Shown: piece by piece, positions 35,395-44,512 of the stretch
How positions within the stretch are numbered: position 1 is the stretch's first letter
How the letters are laid out: each line of letters starts with the position of its first letter
Assembly: GCF_034661235.1 (NCBI RefSeq)
Contig: NZ_CP141059.1
Coordinates: 2,479,501-2,543,500, forward strand
DNA: 64,000 bases
Direction: 5' to 3'
Source: Nocardioides bizhenqiangii
Lineage (GTDB): Bacteria; Actinomycetota; Actinomycetes; Propionibacteriales; Nocardioidaceae
Notes under the pieces: generated by a model
Database searches by the model: none
Seen by the model: the letters and a program-made list of their open reading frames with translations, nothing else
What the model was told of the DNA's origin: nothing
Position numbers and translations under genes: made by a program

Positions 35395-36546
35395 GTGGCC
35401 ACCATGACTCGTGCGCGTCTGCGCACTCTCGCCGGCGCGTTCACCGCCGGACTCCTCGCCCTGAGCATGGGCCTGCAGATCTCGGCACACGCGTCCGTGT
35501 CGCCGACACCGACCAAGACCGTCGGCCTCTCCGGCGCCGCGGTTTACGACCTCACCGTGCTCGACAGCGGACGGGTCATCCTCGGCGGCCTGTTCAGCGC
35601 TGTCGGCCCGCTCGCTCGCAGCAACGTCGGCGCCATCCTGCCCACCGGCAAGGCCGACCCGGGCTTCGCGCCGACCACGAACGGCGAGGTCAGAGCGGTC
35701 GCCGCCTCGGAGGACGGCACTCGCGTCTTCATCGGCGGCACTTTCACCGAGGTCAACGGCGTGCCCCGACAGAACCTCGCCGCGGTCGACGCCGTGACCG
35801 GCGCGCTGATCACCGACTGGCAAGCGGACACGACGGGCACCGTCCCGACGGTGAAGTCCTTCGCCGTGGACGGCAACCGGCTCTACGTCGGCGGCAAGTT
35901 CACCGGCATCGACGGCACGACCAAGCAGAAGCTCGCCGCGCTCGACATCGGCACCGGCGACCTCGTGTCCTGGAACACGCGGGTCAACGGAAACGTCAAC
36001 GAGGTCCGGGTCTCACCCGACGGCCAGACCGTGTGGGCGGGCGGCACCTTCACCAAGGTCAAGGGAATCGATCGGGCCTACTTCGCCGGCATCGATGCCG
36101 TCACGGGAGCGCCGACCGCCTTCAGCCGGGACTCCTGGGGAGGTTACGTCGTGACCGTCGGGGTCAGTGCTGACGGAGGCACGGTCTACGCCACCACGGA
36201 GAACAACACCATCTTCGCCTACCACCCGACGGTGTCCAACGATCCGCTCTGGGAGTCGAGGCTGAAGGGCAACACGCACGCGATGGCGATCTCGCCGACC
36301 GAGATCTACATCGGCGGTCACTTCGGGGGCTTCAACGACCCGAGCATCACGAGGCCGTACCTGGCCAGCATCGACCCTGCGACCGGCGACGCAACCAGCT
36401 GGGACCCGAAGGCCACCGGGCAGAAGAGCGGCACCTGGGCGCTGGAGATCCACGGCGACACCTTGCACGTCGGCGGCCTGTTCACCCACTTCGACGGTGT
36501 GCAGCAGCGCCTCTACGCGCGGTTCGCGGGGACCCCGACGCCGTAG
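35395..36546 (+). CDS. Secreted beta-propeller-like repeat protein
   Basis: A 383-residue exported protein. The signal peptide (TLAGAFTAGLLALSMGLQISAHA) is followed by about six repeats of roughly 50 residues with the pattern (V/L)(F/Y)(I/V)GG-x-FT-x-(V/I)-(N/D)G plus LAA(V/I/L)D-x-TG, for example RVFIGGTFTEVNG and RLYVGGKFTGIDG. Each repeat should form one blade. The domain is common in secreted actinobacterial proteins of unknown function, often with PKD or Ig modules; here it stands alone. GTG at 35395 follows GGGGGATG; ATG at 35404 is an alternative. Confidence 0.8.
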   Translation: MATMTRARLRTLAGAFTAGLLALSMGLQISAHASVSPTPTKTVGLSGAAVYDLTVLDSGRVILGGLFSAVGPLARSNVGAILPTGKADPGFAPTTNGEVRAVAASEDGTRVFIGGTFTEVNGVPRQNLAAVDAVTGALITDWQADTTGTVPTVKSFAVDGNRLYVGGKFTGIDGTTKQKLAALDIGTGDLVSWNTRVNGNVNEVRVSPDGQTVWAGGTFTKVKGIDRAYFAGIDAVTGAPTAFSRDSWGGYVVTVGVSADGGTVYATTENNTIFAYHPTVSNDPLWESRLKGNTHAMAISPTEIYIGGHFGGFNDPSITRPYLASIDPATGDATSWDPKATGQKSGTWALEIHGDTLHVGGLFTHFDGVQQRLYARFAGTPTP

Positions 36547-36570
36547 TCGGTGCGACGGGGCGTCGCCAGC

Positions 36571-37584
36571 TCACGTGGTCCTCCGCTCGAGGTAGGCGAG
36601 GCACGCGAGGGCCAGCGCGACGCCCCAGACCGGCCACAGCAGCTCCGGCGCCCACGCCGCCCAGTCCGACCGGGCACCGGGAACCTCGGCGAGGCCGCCG
36701 ACAAGAACCAGACGCCAGAACGAGAGCCCGGCCGACAGCACCGCGCCCGCCACGAACAATCCGGGCACGAGCGCCAGCGCGAGCGGCACAGGACGCGCGC
36801 CGACCCGTGGCAGCCACGACCAGAACACCTCGCCCCAACGCGCCTGCAGTCCGCTGGTGAGCCAGGCGCCGGCCACGGCGAACAGTGCGAGGCCGAGCCC
36901 CGCGTACCGCCCCGAGCCCAGGTCGTCGAGCATCGAGCGCCGGATCCCCAGCGGGATGTCGAGAGCCCACGCGATCCGGGTCACGGCATAGAGGAGCGGT
37001 ACGACGACCGAGACCGCCACCGCCGACGGGCCCCAGCGGACCCACCTCTTCCGGCGCGTGCGACCGCCTCCGTCGAGAGACCTGGCCCGCGCGAGCGCGA
37101 CGTAGCCGGTCACCGCGATCGCCACTCCCCCGACGGCGTGGCCGACCGCGGCAGCCGAGTCGACGAACAGGCCGGCGTCGACGCGCCCCGCCGCCGGACC
37201 GACCCCGATGAGGGCCAGCAGCGTCATCGGCAGGTAGCCGAGGAACGCCAGTGCCCTCACGTCGGAGATCGCGACAGCTACGAGGGTCCCGAGACCGACG
37301 AGCGCCCATCCGGCGATCCGGACCGTCACCGGCGTTCGCGCCAGGCAGGCGATGCCCTGCCCGCCGAGCACCAGCGCCGCCGTCACGGCGAGGGTCCAGG
37401 ACATCTGCTCGGCGTTGAGCGCACCGAGGGGTGACGCCTCCTCCGGTGACCACGGGTGCGGGGTGCGTCCGACGAGGGCCAGCGAGGACAGTGCCAGGAA
37501 CACCACCGCCCAGACAGCCGCGGCCCATGGCGCCGTGTCCACTGCCCTCGGACGGGTCGCGGCGGGGTCGACCAGCGCGGTCAC
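36571..37584 (-). CDS. Multi-spanning membrane protein of unknown function
   Basis: A 337-residue protein with about eight to nine hydrophobic helices and few polar loops, one basic loop (GGGRTRRKRWVRWG, about residue 170-185) and no known motif. It starts with GTG at 37584, overlapping the DUF2867 gene stop by four bases, so the two are translated together. The response regulator and histidine kinase genes lie just upstream on the same strand, suggesting all four may belong to one regulatory unit. Confidence 0.72.
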   Translation of the reverse strand: MTALVDPAATRPRAVDTAPWAAAVWAVVFLALSSLALVGRTPHPWSPEEASPLGALNAEQMSWTLAVTAALVLGGQGIACLARTPVTVRIAGWALVGLGTLVAVAISDVRALAFLGYLPMTLLALIGVGPAAGRVDAGLFVDSAAAVGHAVGGVAIAVTGYVALARARSLDGGGRTRRKRWVRWGPSAVAVSVVVPLLYAVTRIAWALDIPLGIRRSMLDDLGSGRYAGLGLALFAVAGAWLTSGLQARWGEVFWSWLPRVGARPVPLALALVPGLFVAGAVLSAGLSFWRLVLVGGLAEVPGARSDWAAWAPELLWPVWGVALALACLAYLERRTT

Positions 37585-38195
37585 GCCGACACCTCCGCGC
37601 GACGTGCCCAGAGCCGCGCGATCGTCCGCATCAGCGCCGGGTACACGATGAGGTAGCGGAACGGCTTGATCAGGGTCAGGTAGGCCTCCCCCACGACACC
37701 GTTCGGCTTCACCAGCACCGCCATCTGCGCGTGGTAGCCGCCATCGCTGTCGTCCGCCACCCAGCCGACATGCATCAGGCCGTGCACGGTGCGGTTGGCG
37801 ATCTCCGCGACGTACTCGTCGTCGGTCTGGTAGACCGCGTCGAACGGGACGTTCGTGAACCCCGGACCTGCCGTCTCCCGCAGGTCCGCGGCCAGCCGTT
37901 CCCGCAGGGACGGCACCCGTTGGCCGATGCCGTCGTCCTCGCTGTCCAGACCCAGCAGTCGGCCGAGCCACCAGCGGATCGCGAACAGGACCCGGTAGGG
38001 CAGCGGGAAGTCGCGGTCGTCGTCCCGGTCGGTCATCAGCCGGACCAGGAGCGGGAGGTCGTGCGCTCCTCCCGGCGTGGGCAGTTCCCAGACGTCCTCG
38101 AGCCGGAAGTCAGGGGCGATCTCGTGGATCCGCCACGGCCGGTCCGTGTGGGCCTCAGGCGGAAGCGGTCGGGTGCGCACGCGTGTGTCTGTCAT
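37581..38195 (-). CDS. DUF2867 domain protein
   Basis: A 204-residue soluble protein with the DUF2867 pattern: APDFRLEDVWELPTPGG, LPYRVLFAIRWWLGRLLGL, VYQTDDEYVAEIANRTVHGLMHVGWV, and a C-terminal VLVKPNGVVGEAYLTLIKPFRYLIVYPALMRTIARLW that may contact the membrane. The family often follows epimerase-type genes or stands beside membrane proteins; function unknown. ATG at 38195 is used since the longer frame adds only an Arg-rich leader. Coupled to the downstream membrane protein gene. Confidence 0.75.
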   Translation of the reverse strand: MTDTRVRTRPLPPEAHTDRPWRIHEIAPDFRLEDVWELPTPGGAHDLPLLVRLMTDRDDDRDFPLPYRVLFAIRWWLGRLLGLDSEDDGIGQRVPSLRERLAADLRETAGPGFTNVPFDAVYQTDDEYVAEIANRTVHGLMHVGWVADDSDGGYHAQMAVLVKPNGVVGEAYLTLIKPFRYLIVYPALMRTIARLWARRAEVSA

Positions 38196-38283
38196 GGACC
38201 TACGGTCCGTCGCGTGCCGCCCGGTGCGCGTCACCCGCTGTTCGCGAACGTCTCACCCGTCAGGGTGAGACCGCATCGTCCGC

Positions 38284-38979
38284 TCAGCGCGACGACCGGC
38301 CGACCACGCCGGACTCGTAGGCCAGCACCACCGCCTGCACCCGGTCGCGCAGCTCGAGCTTGGACAGCACGTGGCCGACGTGGGTCTTGACCGTGTTCTC
38401 CGACAGGTGGAGCCGGGCGGCGATCTCGGCGTTGGTCGCACCGGTCGCCACCTCCCGCAGCATGTCGAGCTCCCGCGGCGTCAACCGCGCCCGGATGGCC
38501 TCCGCCTCCGCGTCGCTGTCGGCGGGGGTGGCGGCGACGTGCTCGATCAGCCGACGGGTGGTGGACGGCGCCACCACGCCGTGTCCAGCGTGCACCACGC
38601 GGATCGCGTCGACGATCTCCTCGGCGCGCGCGTCCTTGAGGAGGAAACCGCTCGCACCGGCGCGGATCGCGGGGAACGCGTACTCGTCGAGGTCGAAGGT
38701 CGTCAGCGCGAGCACCCGCGTGGCAGGCAGCTCCCGCGTGATGATCTCTGTGGCTCGGATGCCGTCGAGCCGCGGCATCCGCAGGTCCATGAGTACGACG
38801 TCCACGCGCCGGCCGCGGACCAGAGCGAGGGCCTCGTGCCCGTCGACCGCCTCACCGACCAGCTCGAGGTCGGACTGAGTCTCGACCATCATCCGCAGCG
38901 CCGATCGCATCAGCTCCTGGTCGTCGACCACGGCCACCCTGATCCTGTCCGGGTCCGTGACGTTGCCCGTGTCGCTCAC
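38284..38979 (-). CDS. NarL/LuxR-family response regulator
   Basis: Two-component response regulator of 231 residues. The receiver domain (residues 13-130) has the acidic pair at VVDD, phospho-acceptor Asp65 in VLMDLRMPR, Thr in LALTTF, and Lys in FLLKDA. The C-terminal LuxR helix-turn-helix is LTPRELDMLREVATGATNAEIAARLHLSE...TVKTHVGHVLSKL. It overlaps the histidine kinase gene by four bases. Likely targets are its own operon or the DUF2867 and membrane protein genes downstream. Confidence 0.94.
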   Translation of the reverse strand: MSDTGNVTDPDRIRVAVVDDQELMRSALRMMVETQSDLELVGEAVDGHEALALVRGRRVDVVLMDLRMPRLDGIRATEIITRELPATRVLALTTFDLDEYAFPAIRAGASGFLLKDARAEEIVDAIRVVHAGHGVVAPSTTRRLIEHVAATPADSDAEAEAIRARLTPRELDMLREVATGATNAEIAARLHLSENTVKTHVGHVLSKLELRDRVQAVVLAYESGVVGRSSR

Positions 38980-40166
38980 ACCGGCATCCTCGCGCTGACC
39001 CGCCAGCCGGACGCGACAGGCCCTGTCTCGAGCGTGCCGCCGACGGCCTCCACCCGCTCACGCATGCCGGTGAGACCCCGGCCCGGGGCCGCGGCGACCG
39101 CGGGCGCTCCGCCGTCGTCGGTCACCACGACCTGCAGCGCATCCGCCGGGCGGTCGACGACGACCCGGACGACTGCGTCCGGGCGGGCGTGGCGCGCGAC
39201 GTTCGTGAGGGCCTCCTGCACGACCCGGTAGGCAGTCAGGCCGACGCCGGGTGGGACCGCCGGGACTTCCGTCGCGAGGTCCGGGGCGTCGTACTCCAGC
39301 GTCAAGCCAGCCGTGCGCATCCGCTCGACCAGCGCCGGCAGGTCGGCCAGGCCCGGCTGCGGATCGGTGGGCGCCTCGTCGTCGCGGAGGACTCCCAGCA
39401 GGCCACGCATCTCGGTCAGCGCCTCGCGGCCGGTGCCGGCGATCGTCGCGAGGATCCCGGACGCCCGGTCGGGTGACTGGGCGACCACCAGTCTCCCCGC
39501 CTCGGCGTGGCTCACGACCACCGCGAGCGAGTGCGCCACCACGTCGTGCATCTCGCGGGCGATCCGGCGTCGTTCGTCGGCGGCGCCCTGCTCGGCCAGC
39601 TGGGCGATCCAGGCCGCACGGGTGGCGCGGAACCGCCCCAGCGCCCACGCCGCCACGGTGCCGCCCACCGTCGCGGTCGAGAGCATCAGCCACCAGGTCC
39701 AGCTCTCGAGCGCTGTCCCGGCGAATCCCCACAGCCGCACCACCGTCAGCAGGCAGCCGACCAGGCCGCCGACCAGGGCGGCTGTCGGCCACGGCCGGGC
39801 TGCGTGGGCGCTCACGGCGTAGAGCAGGACGAAGAAGCACAGGCTGCTCGGCAGCAGCACCGGTGCGTACTCGCTCCCGGCGGCGGTCGCCGTCGGGCCG
39901 CCCAGGTCGGGGGCGGTGACCAGGACGAGCTCGGCGAGGGCGCCGACCGCGAACGACGCCACCGGCCACCGCCGCGCTGTCGCGACGGCGAGGTGCAACG
40001 CCGCCAGCGCAGCGAGGAGCGCCCAGCGCCAGGGACGCGCGACCTCTCCCTCGACGACCGAGGTCCAACCGACCGGGAGCACGACCAGCGCGAGCACCCC
40101 GGCGACCGCCAGCTGTGCGGCGCCGCCGAGCCAGCGCGGCCCTGGGCCGGTCGCGGTGGTGCTCAT
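38976..40166 (-). CDS. Sensor histidine kinase, HisKA_3 type
   Basis: A 396-residue membrane kinase. About six hydrophobic helices fill residues 15-180 with no large extracellular domain, so it probably senses a membrane signal. The HisKA_3 dimerisation helix carries phospho-accepting His207 in RRRIAREMHDVVAHS. The ATPase domain has the N-box ALTNVARHARPD and the G-box-like GRGLTGMRERVEAVGG. It pairs with the overlapping NarL-type regulator. Signal unknown; this class often answers cell-envelope stress or antibiotics. Confidence 0.93.
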   Translation of the reverse strand: MSTTATGPGPRWLGGAAQLAVAGVLALVVLPVGWTSVVEGEVARPWRWALLAALAALHLAVATARRWPVASFAVGALAELVLVTAPDLGGPTATAAGSEYAPVLLPSSLCFFVLLYAVSAHAARPWPTAALVGGLVGCLLTVVRLWGFAGTALESWTWWLMLSTATVGGTVAAWALGRFRATRAAWIAQLAEQGAADERRRIAREMHDVVAHSLAVVVSHAEAGRLVVAQSPDRASGILATIAGTGREALTEMRGLLGVLRDDEAPTDPQPGLADLPALVERMRTAGLTLEYDAPDLATEVPAVPPGVGLTAYRVVQEALTNVARHARPDAVVRVVVDRPADALQVVVTDDGGAPAVAAAPGRGLTGMRERVEAVGGTLETGPVASGWRVSARMPV

Positions 40167-40218
40167 GGCGTCAACCTACGGCCAGGTGGGGAGAGCCGGT
40201 GCGCTCTCCCGTGGAGGT

Positions 40219-41679
40219 CTACCGGGCGAGCAGGGCGCGGGCGTCGCCGCGCAGACGGACGACGTAGAGCCCACTGCTCGCGTCGGAGTACCAGACGGCG
40301 CCGTTGCCCACGTCCCAGGCCGGCTGGGACAGCGCGTTGCTGCCGCTGGGCCCGGGCTTGTTGAAGTAGCCAACCTCGCGCGGGTGCTCGAGGTCGCTGA
40401 TATCGAAGAGCCGGAGCCCGGAGCCGATCATCGAGCAGGCGACGATCCGCGGGTTGTCCCGGGTCGGCACCGAGCAGTAGTGGGCCGAGTAGCCGCCGAT
40501 CGGGCTGCTCGCCCCCGGGTCGTCGAAGAGCTCGTCGGTCCGGTGCTCGGGCTGGTGGACCTCCAGCCGCAATCCGGACACGACGTAGGGGTGGTGCGGG
40601 TCGTCGACGTTGACGATCCGGGCGGCGCCGACCGGGCCGTCCGTGCGGAAGTTGACGAAGCCGTCGCCGAACAGGTCGCTGAACTCGTCGACCTCGAGGA
40701 CGTAGCGGCGGCCGTCCCGGACGAACGGCTCGGCGACCTGCGGGATCGAGGCCTCTGGCCACAGCAGCTCGCTGAGGAGATGGATTTCGGGGTTCGGCTC
40801 GCGGGCGTGGACCTCGGACACGTCATAGATCCGCAGGCCCGGCTCGTCGAGCACGCTGTTCTGGTTGAAGGTGCCCATGTTGGCGACGTACATCGTGTCG
40901 CCGTCGTCGGAGAACCGCAGGCCGTGGTAGATCACGCCCGCCTTGGTGAAGACCACGCGCGGCCGCCGAGGGTTGGTGAGGTCGACGGCCGTGAGCGTGA
41001 ACCCGGCGGCTCCGGCCGACCAGAAGGTGCGCCCGTCCGGCGAGAACCCGCTCTCGTGGCCGAGCAGTCCCGAGGGTGTCGACGACAGTAGCTTCGGACG
41101 TCGGCAGTCGGTCCGGATGTCGTAGACGTCGAGGATGCCGGGCGCGGTCGCGAGGTTGCCCATGACGGCGGCGAGGAGACCGCGCTCGGGGTTGACGACC
41201 AACGACTCGTGCGGGCTCAGCATCGCGGGCGTGATCAGGTTGGCGGTCTTGCGGGGGTGCGCGGGATCCGTCATGTCGAGCACGACGACGCCGAGGCCGG
41301 TGCCGTTGAGCAGGTTGGTGACGACGTCGAAGGGGAACATCCGCGTCGAGTCGTAGTAGGCGCAGGTGTGGCCCTGGGCGTCGGTGTAGCGCTGGACCTT
41401 GAAGCCGCCGGTCCGGCCGTGGTGCCCGACCTGCTCGGTGTTGCAGGTGTAGCCCTGGGCGGCCCGCCCCGACTCGTGGTCGGCAGCCGGCACCCGACCC
41501 TGGATCGAGGTCTCCGGGAGCGAGCCCTCCGCGCAGCCGGCGACCGGGACCGCCGGCGCGAGCTCCTCCTCGCCCCCGACCGCGGCGACGACTCCACCGC
41601 CGACCACCGTCGCCGCAGCGACCGCCGCCACCGCGACCTGCCGCCAGCCGCCCCGCCGTGCGGAGAGCGAGCGGACCAC
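40219..41679 (-). CDS. Exported LVIVD-repeat beta-propeller protein
   Basis: A 486-residue protein with a basic N-terminus and one hydrophobic helix (VAVAAVAAATVVGGGVVAAVG) acting as signal or anchor. The extracellular part has several blades of LVIVD type, e.g. GVVVLDMTDPAHPRKTANL, FTLTAVDLTNPRRPRVVF and LRLFDISDLEHPREVGYF. Conserved cysteines occur near the start (GCAEG, YTCNTEQ, HTCAYYD). Such proteins bind surfaces or metals but no reaction is known. It is preceded on the same strand by the nitronate monooxygenase-like gene, only one base away. Confidence 0.8.
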   Translation of the reverse strand: MVRSLSARRGGWRQVAVAAVAAATVVGGGVVAAVGGEEELAPAVPVAGCAEGSLPETSIQGRVPAADHESGRAAQGYTCNTEQVGHHGRTGGFKVQRYTDAQGHTCAYYDSTRMFPFDVVTNLLNGTGLGVVVLDMTDPAHPRKTANLITPAMLSPHESLVVNPERGLLAAVMGNLATAPGILDVYDIRTDCRRPKLLSSTPSGLLGHESGFSPDGRTFWSAGAAGFTLTAVDLTNPRRPRVVFTKAGVIYHGLRFSDDGDTMYVANMGTFNQNSVLDEPGLRIYDVSEVHAREPNPEIHLLSELLWPEASIPQVAEPFVRDGRRYVLEVDEFSDLFGDGFVNFRTDGPVGAARIVNVDDPHHPYVVSGLRLEVHQPEHRTDELFDDPGASSPIGGYSAHYCSVPTRDNPRIVACSMIGSGLRLFDISDLEHPREVGYFNKPGPSGSNALSQPAWDVGNGAVWYSDASSGLYVVRLRGDARALLAR

Positions 41680-41680
41680 G

Positions 41681-42787
41681 TCAGATGCCGGCGATGCCGT
41701 CGAGCTTCTTGACCGTCGCCTCGAACTCCGCGACGAGATCGGCCATCACCTCGGCGACCGGCCGCACCTCGTTCATCCGGCCGACGATCTGACCGACGGG
41801 CATCGAGATCACGTCGGGGTCTCCGGAGGCGTTGATCCGGTTGTGGGCGTCGGCGACGAGCAGGTTCTGGAGGGGCATCGGCAACGGCGCCGGTGCGTCC
41901 TCATCGGCCCAGGCCTCGGTCCACTTGGTCTTGAGCAGCCGGGCCGGCTTGCCGGTGTAGATCCGGGTGCGGACGGTGTCGGAGGAAGTGGCCCGGAGGA
42001 AGGCCGTCTCCCAGCCCTGGTTGCCGGCGAGGTTGCGGTACTCCTCGGTGCCGAGCCAGATCGACCCGGTCCACACCCCCTGCGCGCCGAGCGCGAGGGA
42101 GGCCGCGATCTGGCGGCCGGAGCCGATGCCGCCGGCGCCCAGCACCGGCACGTCCTGGCCGACCGCGTCGACGATGTCGGGCGTGAGCACCATCGAGGCG
42201 ATCTCGCCGGTGTGACCACCCGCCTCGTAGCCCTGCGCGACGATGATGTCGACGCCGTTGGCGACGTGGCTCACCGCGTGCTTGGGAGCACCCGCGAGCG
42301 CCGCGACCTTGAGGCCGGCTGCATGGCACTGCTCGATCACGTCGACCGGCGGGGTGCCGAGGGCGTTGGCGATGAGCACCGGCCGGTGCTGAAGTGCGAC
42401 GTCGACGTGCGAACGCGCCATCGAGTGCAGCCAGCCGAGCACACCCTCGCGGCCCTCGCCCTCGGGGAGCGGCGGCACGCCCAGCTTGAGCAGCGTCTCG
42501 TCGACCCACTTCTTGTGGTCCTCGGGGATGTACGACGACAGGTCGGTCGACGTGCCCTCGGTGGGGATCTTCATCGGCATGACCACGTCGACGCCGTACG
42601 GCTTGCCGTCGGTGTTGTCGTCCATCCAGGTCAACGCCTTGTCGAGCTCCTCGGCGTCGTTGAACCGGACACAGCCGAGCACCCCGAGACCGCCGGCGCG
42701 CGAGACCGCGGCCGCGACGTGCTCGGACGGCGTGAACGCGAAGATCGGGTAATCGATGCCGAAGGCGTCGCAGAGGGCGGTGCGCAT
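41681..42787 (-). CDS. Nitronate monooxygenase-family flavoprotein
   Basis: FMN-dependent TIM-barrel protein of 368 residues with the family pattern: DYPIFAFT near the start, GGLGVLG, GVDIIVAQGYEAGGHTGE with the conserved His/Gly loop, and VLGAGGIGSGRQIAASLALGAQGV for phosphate binding. In mycobacterial steroid gene clusters a similar oxidoreductase (Rv3553 type) is KstR-regulated. Here it overlaps the fadD19 stop by one base (TGATG), so it is co-transcribed with a sterol-CoA ligase and could act on a steroid acyl-CoA or enoyl intermediate; its substrate is inferred, not shown. Confidence 0.83.
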   Translation of the reverse strand: MRTALCDAFGIDYPIFAFTPSEHVAAAVSRAGGLGVLGCVRFNDAEELDKALTWMDDNTDGKPYGVDVVMPMKIPTEGTSTDLSSYIPEDHKKWVDETLLKLGVPPLPEGEGREGVLGWLHSMARSHVDVALQHRPVLIANALGTPPVDVIEQCHAAGLKVAALAGAPKHAVSHVANGVDIIVAQGYEAGGHTGEIASMVLTPDIVDAVGQDVPVLGAGGIGSGRQIAASLALGAQGVWTGSIWLGTEEYRNLAGNQGWETAFLRATSSDTVRTRIYTGKPARLLKTKWTEAWADEDAPAPLPMPLQNLLVADAHNRINASGDPDVISMPVGQIVGRMNEVRPVAEVMADLVAEFEATVKKLDGIAGI

Positions 42788-44466
42788 CAGGCGGACACTC
42801 CGTTCGAGGCGGTCTGGGCGGTGCCGGCGCTCTGGGCGCTCAGCGCCATCTCCTTGGCTGCCGGGTACTGCGCCTTGCCGGTCGCGTTGCGCGGGATCTC
42901 GTCGACGAGCGTCAGCACCCGCGGCAGCTTGTAGCCCGACAGGTGGGAGCGGAGGAAGCTGCGCAGCTCCTCGAGCTCGACCTTCTGGCCTTCCCGCGCC
43001 TGGACGACGGCGGCCACGGTCTGGCCGTACCTCTCGTCCGGCAGGCCGACCACGAGCACGTCGTAGACGGCCGGGTGCCCCTTGATCGCCATCTCGACCT
43101 CTTCGGGGTAGACCTTCTCGCCACCGGTGTTGACGCAGTTCGAGCCACGGCCGAGGAGCGTGATCCGGTTGCCCTCCTCGATCCGCGCGTAGTCGCCGGG
43201 CACGGAGAAGCGCACGCCGTCGATCTCGTAGAACGTGCGCTCCGACTTCTCGGGGTCCTTGTAGTAGCCGACCGGGACGTTGCCGGACCGCGCCGTGCGA
43301 CCCACCTTGCCGACGTCGGCGACCGGGTCGAGGACGTGGCCCTCGTCGGAGATGACCGCGGTGTTCGGTCCGATCGACACCACCGGTCCGTCGGTCGACA
43401 GGGCGCTCGCGTCCTGCATGCCGGTGCCCTGGAAGCCGGTCTCGGACGAGCCGACCGAGTCGGTGAAGATCGCGTTGGGGAATCTGGCCATCCAGCGTTC
43501 CTTCACCGCCTTGCTGAAGACGGCGGCGCTGCTGGCGATGGCGAAGAGGGTCTGCCCGTTGAAGGGGTGATCGGTCTCCTGGCTGGCCTCGTAGGCCTCG
43601 ATCAGCGGTCGCGCCATCGCGTCGCCGGTCATGAACATCATGTGGGCCTGCTCGCGGTCGACGATCTCCCACGTGCGCACCGGGTCGAACTTCGGCTCGA
43701 GGATGGTGAGCTGTCCGGAGAACAGGTGCATGAGCAGGCTGGCCTGGGCGCCGCCGTGCATGAGCGGGCTGAGCGGGAACGTGACGAGGCCGGGCTCGGC
43801 GGCCTTCTTGGACTGGTCGTGCTCGCTGAGCGGTTCGCCGGTCGTGAAGTCGATCCCACCACCGAGCACCCGCCAGAAGTCCTCGTGACGCCACATGACG
43901 CCCTTCGGATAACCGGTCGTGCCACCGGTGTAGATGATGTGGATGTCGTCCGCGCTGCGCTCGCCGAAGTCACGAGCGTCGCTCTGGTCCGCGACGGCGT
44001 CGGCGAGGGCGACCCCGCCATACCCAGCTATGACCGCGAAGTCGTCCTCAGACCCCGGCTCGATCGGGTCCGGCAGCACGACGAAGGTCTGCAGCAGCTG
44101 GTGCTTCGGGGACACCTCGGCCACCAGGTCGCTGTAGACCCGGTCGTGCACGAGTCCCTTGAGGTCGGCGTTGTCGAAGATGTAGTCGAGCTCGCCGGCG
44201 ACGTAGCGGTAGTTCACGTTGATCGCCACCGCCCGCACCTTGAGGATCGCCAGCAGGGCGATCACGTGCTCGATGCTGTTCTTGGCGTAGAGACCGACGT
44301 GGTCGCCGGTGCCGATCCCGCGCGCGGCCAGGAAGTGCGCGAGCTTGTTGCTCTCGGACTCCAGCTCCGCATAGGTGATCGTGCGCTCACCCACCTTGAC
44401 GGCGGGCCTGTCCGGCGAGGCGACGTCGACGGCGTGTTCGAAGAGGTCGGCGATGTTCAGAGCCAC
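42787..44466 (-). CDS. fadD19: FadD19-like steroid-CoA ligase
   Basis: Acyl-CoA synthetase of 559 residues. It has the ATP-binding IIYTGGTTGYPKGVMW motif, a DSVGSSETGFQG region, the FSVPGDYARIEEGNRI hinge area, and the adenylation Lys in PRNATGKAQYP. FadD19 activates the C26 carboxyl of sterol side chains and is needed for C24-branched sterols such as sitosterol in Rhodococcus. Assignment rests on sequence resemblance and on the divergent echA19 arrangement also found at Rv3515c/Rv3516. GTG start at 44466 lies ten bases from a KstR operator with no clear ribosome-binding site. Confidence 0.85.
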   Translation of the reverse strand: MALNIADLFEHAVDVASPDRPAVKVGERTITYAELESESNKLAHFLAARGIGTGDHVGLYAKNSIEHVIALLAILKVRAVAINVNYRYVAGELDYIFDNADLKGLVHDRVYSDLVAEVSPKHQLLQTFVVLPDPIEPGSEDDFAVIAGYGGVALADAVADQSDARDFGERSADDIHIIYTGGTTGYPKGVMWRHEDFWRVLGGGIDFTTGEPLSEHDQSKKAAEPGLVTFPLSPLMHGGAQASLLMHLFSGQLTILEPKFDPVRTWEIVDREQAHMMFMTGDAMARPLIEAYEASQETDHPFNGQTLFAIASSAAVFSKAVKERWMARFPNAIFTDSVGSSETGFQGTGMQDASALSTDGPVVSIGPNTAVISDEGHVLDPVADVGKVGRTARSGNVPVGYYKDPEKSERTFYEIDGVRFSVPGDYARIEEGNRITLLGRGSNCVNTGGEKVYPEEVEMAIKGHPAVYDVLVVGLPDERYGQTVAAVVQAREGQKVELEELRSFLRSHLSGYKLPRVLTLVDEIPRNATGKAQYPAAKEMALSAQSAGTAQTASNGVSA

Positions 44467-44476
44467 AGCCCGAGAC

Positions 44477-44490
44477 TAGAACACGTTTCA
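44477..44490. promoter_or_regulatory. KstR operator between fadD19 and echA19
   Basis: TAGAACACGTTTCA fits TnnAACnnGTTnnA. It lies 10 bases from the fadD19 start and 22 bases from the echA19 start in a 46-base divergent promoter, so one operator should control both genes. Confidence 0.85.
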
Positions 44491-44512
44491 CTTTTTCGCT
44501 AGCGTGGTTCGT

